A stretch of DNA of 56,409 nucleotides, taken from positions 1 to 56,409 of the forward strand of contig SIAM01000011.1 of the NCBI GenBank assembly GCA_009691785.1, in the 5' to 3' direction. This DNA comes from Phycisphaerales bacterium (lineage in GTDB: Bacteria > Planctomycetota > Phycisphaerae > Phycisphaerales > SM1A02). Positions 51,613 to 56,409 of this stretch are shown here, piece by piece. Within the stretch, counting starts at the first letter, position 1. Each line of letters starts with the position of its first letter. A program made the translations under genes and the position numbers. The notes under the pieces were generated by a model. That model saw only the letters and a program-made list of their open reading frames with translations. It was not told the DNA's origin and searched no databases.

Positions 51613-52500
51613 GTGCTTCGATTTCATATTCCAATTTTACTGTGTGTGTTGGCGGCCACGGTGGGTTGCAAGAAACCCAAATACAACACCAGCACTCCAG
51701 AGGACATGCTGGACGCGGCCACTCAAATGGTCACTCGAAATCATGCCGAGTATTTACCCACGTTGCTGGAAATTCCGGCCAGGGATGTCACCTTTGATGA
51801 CGGCGTGACCGAGGCCAGCGCCATTGCCGAGGTGAAAGCCAAGGCTGGTGACATGTTTGCGTGCTTGTTCCGCGTGGCCGCGGCGTTGCGTGATCGCTTT
51901 CCCAAGCAAGTCGACAAGGAAATAAATTCAGTGCTGGGCAAAGGTAAAAAAGCCTCCTTTCGCGATATGGCCGTTGCCGCCATCGCCAATCCTGGAGCAT
52001 GGTTGATTGCCCAACGAGGGCTTTTGACCACAACAGATCTTGGCGACGGCACCGCCGCGCTGAGTTATGACAGCCAACCAATTTTCGCTGGCGCGCTCAC
52101 GCTTATCGAGACGCCGCAAGGTTGGCGAATTCGTATTCCAGTTGAGTTGGTGCGCTCCAGTAAATATTGGCCCGACTCCCGCGACGAGTGGTCCGTGGTG
52201 GCCAGCATGATGTTGGCTATTGAAAACGCGTTGAAAGATTTCGAACGCGATCTCAACAATGGTTCAATTCGAAATCTTGACGCGGCCAGCGCGCGCGTGG
52301 GTCGCTTGATTGGCGAGAGCGTTGTGGCGCAATCCATTATTTATTCCATGATGAAGCGCGACGGCGATGAGGATGAAGAGCCCGCCGCGCAAGCCGAGAA
52401 GGAATCCGTTGAGTCAATCCCAGAAAGCAAGCTAGCCAAGACCAAGCCAGGCAAGCCGTTGAACAATACGGATCAGCCGCTCAAATCCAAGGCGCAATAG
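51613..52500 (+). CDS. Predicted lipoprotein of unknown function
   Basis: 295 residues. The signal MLRFHIPILLCVLAATVGC has lipobox TVGC. The mature protein is helical with an acidic, Glu/Asp/Lys-rich tail from about residue 250. No domain recognised. It is convergent with the antiporter gene, 18 bases apart. Confidence 0.65.
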   Translation: MLRFHIPILLCVLAATVGCKKPKYNTSTPEDMLDAATQMVTRNHAEYLPTLLEIPARDVTFDDGVTEASAIAEVKAKAGDMFACLFRVAAALRDRFPKQVDKEINSVLGKGKKASFRDMAVAAIANPGAWLIAQRGLLTTTDLGDGTAALSYDSQPIFAGALTLIETPQGWRIRIPVELVRSSKYWPDSRDEWSVVASMMLAIENALKDFERDLNNGSIRNLDAASARVGRLIGESVVAQSIIYSMMKRDGDEDEEPAAQAEKESVESIPESKLAKTKPGKPLNNTDQPLKSKAQ

Positions 52501-52518
52501 TCTTCAATTTCGCTGCAT

Positions 52519-54006
52519 TTAGCGCAGAAACAGATAACTTGCGGCGGCCAAAATTGGCAGCAACACGCAGCACGCCCACACAATGTAGCCCCCAAATGAC
52601 GGCATATTCACGCCCTCTTTGGCGGCAATGGCGCGCACCATGAGATTGGGTCCATTGCCGATGTAGGTCATGGCGCCCATGAACACGGCGCCGCACGAAA
52701 TAGCCGCAAGCAAATCATTGCGCACAAACTCACCACTGGTCAGCGGCAAAACTCCATCGGCGATGAAATTGGGTGTTTGCGTGTTGGCCACTTCGAGAAA
52801 GACCACATAGGTTGGCGCATTATCAAGCACGCTCGAGAGCCCGCCCGTGATCCAGAAGAATGAAAGTGGAGTGTTGATTCCAAGTTCGCCGCCATTGGTG
52901 CTTAGGACCGCCATTGGAATTTGCATGGCAAGAAAGAGCCCGGAGAAAATAGCCGCCACTTCGCCAATGGGCGTGAATGAAAATCCTTGCAGTGTGCGAA
53001 TCTTCATGGGCGTGATCAACAGGCTGAATCCCGCCAACGCCACAAGTATTCCTTCGCGCAACAGGTTGGGCGCCATCACGCCAATGAATGGAAGCGGTTT
53101 TTCTGGAGCCACCAGAGCCACGGCAAGCACGGACACAATCAGCAGCAAGCCGTTGCTTTGTCCGTGCAAGGTAATTCCCTGGCCGTGTGTCAAACTTTCA
53201 CGGTGTTGGTGCAATCCCTCTTGCTTCCATCGACGCAAATCAATCACATAGAACACGCACAAAATCGCGGCGTTCACAAAGAGCCATGGTTTCCACAGCG
53301 TCAACGTCCATTCAAATGGAACGCCGCGCAAATATCCAAGGAACAGTGGCGGGTCGCCAATGGGCAGCAGCAAGCCGCCGCAATTGCTCACCACAAAAAT
53401 AAAGAACACCACGGTGTGCGCGCGGAAGGCGCGGTGCGAGTTGGCCGTCAGCAGTGGTCGAATCAACAACATGCTGGCGCCGGTGGTGCCAAGAAGATTG
53501 GCAAGCACCGCGCCCAGGGCAAGAATGCCCGTGTTCATTCGCGGCGTGGCGGCAAATCGACCGCCCACGGAAATGCCGCCGGAGATCACAAATAAACTGA
53601 AGAGCAAAATAATAAACGGAACATATTCATCCAGGCCATGCATGGCGGCCGTGGCCGCGGCCTCCACGCTTACTTGGCTGGCCAACCACGCAAGCGCGGC
53701 AATACCCAGCGCGCAACTCACCAGCAACTTGCTGGAGTTGCGCTCCCACCAATGTTCCAGTGCGGGAATCATTGGCACAATGGCAATGCACAACAGCAAC
53801 ACCGCAAACGGAATGCAACCCACTATCCAAGTGGGGCGCGCGGCCACCAACGCGTAGAGATTTTCTGTGTGCGCCGACAGTCCGCGCAATGCGATCAACG
53901 CGGCCAGCGTGGCGGCGACAATGGCACCAATGATTGTGAATTTGCCTGCGCGTACAGAATGAGCCTCGTCATGGTTCTGCGCTGTGTTGGGTGATTGGGT
54001 GGACAT
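52519..54006 (-). CDS. Sodium:proton antiporter of the NhaD/ArsB superfamily
   Basis: 495 residues with about 12 helices. SNCGGLLLPIGDPPLFLGYLRG and GTTGASMLLIRPLL are typical of the IT/NhaD-ArsB superfamily; SVLDNAPTYVVFLE and YIGNGPNLMVRAIA fit NhaD-like antiporters of aquatic bacteria. Probably Na+/H+ exchange; arsenite or citrate transport are alternatives in the superfamily. No Shine-Dalgarno; a palindrome lies about 50 bases upstream. Confidence 0.8.
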   Translation of the reverse strand: MSTQSPNTAQNHDEAHSVRAGKFTIIGAIVAATLAALIALRGLSAHTENLYALVAARPTWIVGCIPFAVLLLCIAIVPMIPALEHWWERNSSKLLVSCALGIAALAWLASQVSVEAAATAAMHGLDEYVPFIILLFSLFVISGGISVGGRFAATPRMNTGILALGAVLANLLGTTGASMLLIRPLLTANSHRAFRAHTVVFFIFVVSNCGGLLLPIGDPPLFLGYLRGVPFEWTLTLWKPWLFVNAAILCVFYVIDLRRWKQEGLHQHRESLTHGQGITLHGQSNGLLLIVSVLAVALVAPEKPLPFIGVMAPNLLREGILVALAGFSLLITPMKIRTLQGFSFTPIGEVAAIFSGLFLAMQIPMAVLSTNGGELGINTPLSFFWITGGLSSVLDNAPTYVVFLEVANTQTPNFIADGVLPLTSGEFVRNDLLAAISCGAVFMGAMTYIGNGPNLMVRAIAAKEGVNMPSFGGYIVWACCVLLPILAAASYLFLR

Positions 54007-54051
54007 GGAAATGAATTTTTACAGGGCGTTACAGCCGCTTTTGTCTTGGAA

Positions 54052-54063
54052 AGAACATGTTCT
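54052..54063. promoter_or_regulatory. 12-bp palindrome upstream of the antiporter gene
   Basis: AGAACATGTTCT, a perfect palindrome 46-57 bases before the antiporter start codon. It may be an operator. Its GAAC-N2-GTTC spacing is not that of a LexA box (N4). Confidence 0.3.
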
Positions 54064-54212
54064 ACCAACAATCATCTGTTTGCGTCAAAGAAAGAGTTTT
54101 GAACGCCACACTTGGTTAAACTTGTGCGTGGTTGATCAGTTCAATGCAAAGTGTATTTAGGAAACATCGTCATTGTGTTGCTGAACTTGAGACTTCAAGT
54201 CACAATACTCCA

Positions 54213-55034
54213 ATGATATTCCTGCGCATGGGCGCCATTTCATGCGCGTTCATTCTCCAAAGCGCTGGCTCAGCTTTGCCAAACGATCCTGTCGTATTGA
54301 CAACCAAGTTCGCCATCAGTGGCACCGCGCTTGAAATTGAATTGTTGCCCATCAACACTGCCGCGCACGCCAATGTCTTGCTTGGAAAGACGGAAGTGCC
54401 TTGGGAATTGCTTGACGCGTTTGTGTTTTCGCGCGACGCGGGTAGCGGACCCGCGCAAGCCGATGCCATTGCGCGTCCAAGCAAACCGTACATTTCCATG
54501 GACCGCGGATTTGGCCACGCGGGGTTTCCAGCGATTTCCGTGAGCGAAGAAAATGCCAAACTTTTTTGCATGTGGCTCAGCGCCAAGACCGGCAAAAAGT
54601 TTCGTCTGCCCACGCTGCAAGAGTTTCAAGCAGCGTGCGCGCAAGGTTCCAGCGACGCCGTTCCACTGGATGACATTGCGTGGTACGCCAACAATTCCGC
54701 ACGCCGAACGCACCGCGTTGGCAGCAGCAAGCCCATGACCAATGGTTTGTACGATCTCAAAGGCAACGCCGCTGAATGGGTCACCACAAGCAATGGGGCA
54801 GGCGTGTTGGTTGGCGGCGCGTACAACGACTCAGTGGAACGGGTGAATTGCGCCGCAATTCGAGCATATTCACCAGAGTGGAACGCCACTGATCCACAAA
54901 TCCCACCCAGTCGTTGGTGGCTTGCCGACGGTTCCTTCGCTGGGTTTCGAGTGGCATGTGAAGTATCTTCGCCAACAGCCACAATTCCAGCCGCCAGCAC
55001 TCCACAAGAAATCAAGCCCAGCCCCGTGAAATAA
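54213..55034 (+). CDS. Formylglycine-generating-enzyme-fold protein (probably non-catalytic)
   Basis: 273 residues: N-terminal signal (MIFLRMGAISCAFILQSAGS), then a SUMF1/FGE-sulfatase fold: TEVPWELLDAFV, FPAISVSEENAKLFCMWLSAKTGKKFRLPTLQEFQAA and NGLYDLKGNAAEWVT, ending in GVLVGGAYND and FAGFRVACE. True FGEs have a Cys pair in the strand after GGS; here GGAYNDSVERVNC has only one Cys, so formylglycine synthesis is unlikely. Secreted binding or structural use is more probable. The start is uncertain (an earlier ATG lies at 54144). Confidence 0.7.
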   Translation: MIFLRMGAISCAFILQSAGSALPNDPVVLTTKFAISGTALEIELLPINTAAHANVLLGKTEVPWELLDAFVFSRDAGSGPAQADAIARPSKPYISMDRGFGHAGFPAISVSEENAKLFCMWLSAKTGKKFRLPTLQEFQAACAQGSSDAVPLDDIAWYANNSARRTHRVGSSKPMTNGLYDLKGNAAEWVTTSNGAGVLVGGAYNDSVERVNCAAIRAYSPEWNATDPQIPPSRWWLADGSFAGFRVACEVSSPTATIPAASTPQEIKPSPVK

Positions 55035-55141
55035 TGCACACCCTATTTTCATAATCATTCATACTGTTCAAGCTTCGCTTTAAAATTATCTGAGATTGAG
55101 TTTCAGTTTGTCGCCGCATACACAAACATTAGGAGTCACGC

Positions 55142-56409
55142 ATGCAACAGCCCAACGAAAAAAGTTTTCAGCGTAGACAATTTATCCACACCGCGGCCAT
55201 GGCTGGCGCCGCGGCCATCGCCGCGCCCGTGCTTGGTCGAGTGCTGACCCAGGCCGCCGGCAGTAGCCAAATTAAAGTGGCGCTCATTGGCTGTGGTGGC
55301 CGCGGAACTGGCGCCGCGGAGCAAGCGTTGCAAGCCGATCCCGGAGTTGTGATTTGGGTCATGGCCGACACATTCGCCGACCGCATTGAAAGCGCGCACG
55401 CGGAACTTGCAAAACGTCCAGAAGGTTCGCGCGTCATGGTTCCACCAGAGCGTCGCTTCACTGGCTTTGACGCGGGCAAGTTGGCGTGCGCCAGCGATGT
55501 GGACGTGGTGATTTTGGCAACCGCTCCATACTTTCGCCCCATGCATTTGCGCGCCGCGGTGGACGCGGGCAAAAATATTTTCTGCGAGAAGCCCATGTTC
55601 ACTGACGCCGCGGGCGCGCAAATTGTCATTCAGTGCATTGAAGACGCGCGCGCCAAAAAATTGCAGTTTATGAGCGGTTTTTGCTGGCGATACTCGTTGC
55701 CAGAGCGCGAGACCTTTATGCGTATTCGCGGCGGCGACATTGGCGAAGTCTTGGCCATGCACAGCGATTATCTCACTAGTTCCTTGGGCATCAAGCTGCG
55801 CCAGCCAGAGTGGAGCGACATGGAGTTTCAAATCCGCAATTGGCAACACCATGTGTGGCTTTCTGGCGACTTCATTGTGGAGCAAGCCATCCACAGCATT
55901 GACAAAATAAATTGGGCCTTTGGAAACGAGCCGCCCATGCGTTGCACTGCAACAGGTGGCCGAGGTCTGCGTGAAAATATTCCAGAGCGTGGCGATGTCT
56001 ACGACCACTTCGCCGTGGTGTACGAGTGGCCGCGCAATCGTCGCGCGACTTTGATCTGCCGCCAGCAAGATAATTGCTTCAATGAAAATGTCGACACTAT
56101 TTTGGGCAGTAAGGGAAGCGCCTTCATTAATGGCTGGGGTCCAACCCATGAGATCATCGGCGAACATCCTTGGAGCTATCCGCCGGATGGACCAACTCCA
56201 AACATGTATCAGACCGAGCACGACGAGTTCTACAAGGCGCTTCGCAGCGGCAAGCGCATTGATGATGGAAACTTTGTGGTCAACTCATGTCGCATGGCGC
56301 TCATGGGCCGCATGGCGGCATACACGGGTCAAGATGTAACCTGGGATCAAGTTGTCAACAGCAAGGAAAACCTTGGTCCCGACAAACTTGAAATGGGCAA
56401 CGCGCCGCC
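55142..56409 (+). CDS. Tat-exported Gfo/Idh/MocA oxidoreductase, cut by the window end
   Basis: At least 422 residues; no stop before the window end. SFQRRQFIHTAAMAGAAAIA is a twin-arginine signal (RRQF), then the Rossmann strand IKVALIGCGGRGTGAAEQAL, the catalytic-domain motif CEKPM and HSIDKINWAFGNEPP. Members of this secreted subfamily are numerous in planctomycetes and act on sugar derivatives with a tightly bound NAD(P). The start is supported by AGGAG six bases upstream. A 361-codon open frame on the other strand is only an antisense shadow. Confidence 0.9.
   Translation, partial: MQQPNEKSFQRRQFIHTAAMAGAAAIAAPVLGRVLTQAAGSSQIKVALIGCGGRGTGAAEQALQADPGVVIWVMADTFADRIESAHAELAKRPEGSRVMVPPERRFTGFDAGKLACASDVDVVILATAPYFRPMHLRAAVDAGKNIFCEKPMFTDAAGAQIVIQCIEDARAKKLQFMSGFCWRYSLPERETFMRIRGGDIGEVLAMHSDYLTSSLGIKLRQPEWSDMEFQIRNWQHHVWLSGDFIVEQAIHSIDKINWAFGNEPPMRCTATGGRGLRENIPERGDVYDHFAVVYEWPRNRRATLICRQQDNCFNENVDTILGSKGSAFINGWGPTHEIIGEHPWSYPPDGPTPNMYQTEHDEFYKALRSGKRIDDGNFVVNSCRMALMGRMAAYTGQDVTWDQVVNSKENLGPDKLEMGNAP

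Noticed and set aside
51570-51613. TPP riboswitch in front of thiS-thiG
   Set aside because: Only 42 bases separate the divergent start codons, far too short for a THI element, and no conserved CTGAGA-type core is present.
54052-54063. LexA (SOS) box
   Set aside because: GAAC and GTTC arms are spaced by two bases, not four, so the palindrome does not match the known LexA site.
55136-56221. 361-codon open frame on the minus strand
   Set aside because: It lies antisense to the Gfo/Idh/MocA gene, which has a Tat signal, CEKP motif and ribosome site. The antisense product has no recognisable domain.

Overview
The window looks like a chromosomal segment of a planctomycete, probably a Phycisphaerae-type bacterium with a compact genome. 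The evidence is a small basic protein of the type shared by Planctomycetes, Verrucomicrobia and Chlamydiae (48776-49126), a MoxR/DUF58/von Willebrand A operon with a glutamine-amidotransferase-like VWA protein, a Tat-exported Gfo/Idh/MocA oxidoreductase, a TPR-YggX fusion and a FeoB of the 'SHAC' type. Class-level placement is inference. Genes are tightly packed, with many 4-base ATGA overlaps. I see no rRNA, CRISPR array, transposase, phage gene or integrase, and no gene-free stretch longer than 300 bases.

Layout. 1-2482: tail of a minus-strand unit ending in an MFS transporter, a tRNA-Arg(CCG), then a MazG-like/HIT-like pair. 2559-4679: rpsB-tsf on the minus strand with a long structured leader, a 15-bp tandem repeat between the genes and a clear terminator. 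4745-7766: phosphomannomutase and an unusual membrane-embedded P-loop ATPase. 7821-10425 (minus): small lipoprotein, secreted metallophosphoesterase, DUF971 protein. 10552-20959 (plus): pyrF, orphan solute-binding protein, cinA, folK (overlapping), TlpA-like secreted thioredoxin plus partner, a YdiJ-like FAD/Fe-S dehydrogenase, and a lone receiver protein. 21071-22807 (minus): kdsD with a STAS protein and a small conserved protein. scpA meets a feoA-feoB-Cys-rich-HI0933-dacB unit tail to tail. 29966-38852: six-gene MoxR/VWA operon ending in a STAS gene. 38923-40503: TPR-YggX and pyrD. 40554-44377 (minus): zinc-ribbon coiled coil, then TPR-recX-lipoprotein-rhodanese-cdsA. 44450-50310: lipoprotein, nth (minus), sugar-isomerase-like protein, acpS, membrane protein, small basic protein, aminotransferase. 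50425-51570 (minus): thiS-thiG. 51613-56409: lipoprotein, NhaD/ArsB-type antiporter (minus), FGE-fold protein, and a Gfo/Idh/MocA gene cut by the window end.

The most striking signal is not a gene. Genes that open a transcription unit mostly lack a Shine-Dalgarno sequence. Instead they carry a TANNNT hexamer 6-8 bases before the start codon, which is the geometry of a -10 box firing a leaderless mRNA. I count 15 such starts. Internal operon genes and the ribosomal-protein genes use ordinary Shine-Dalgarno sites. This pattern also settles several ambiguous starts. Other points of interest are the STAS-terminated MoxR/VWA operon, the P-loop ATPase with a helical hairpin between Walker A and B, the rpsB leader, and an endonuclease III with a rearranged iron-sulfur loop.
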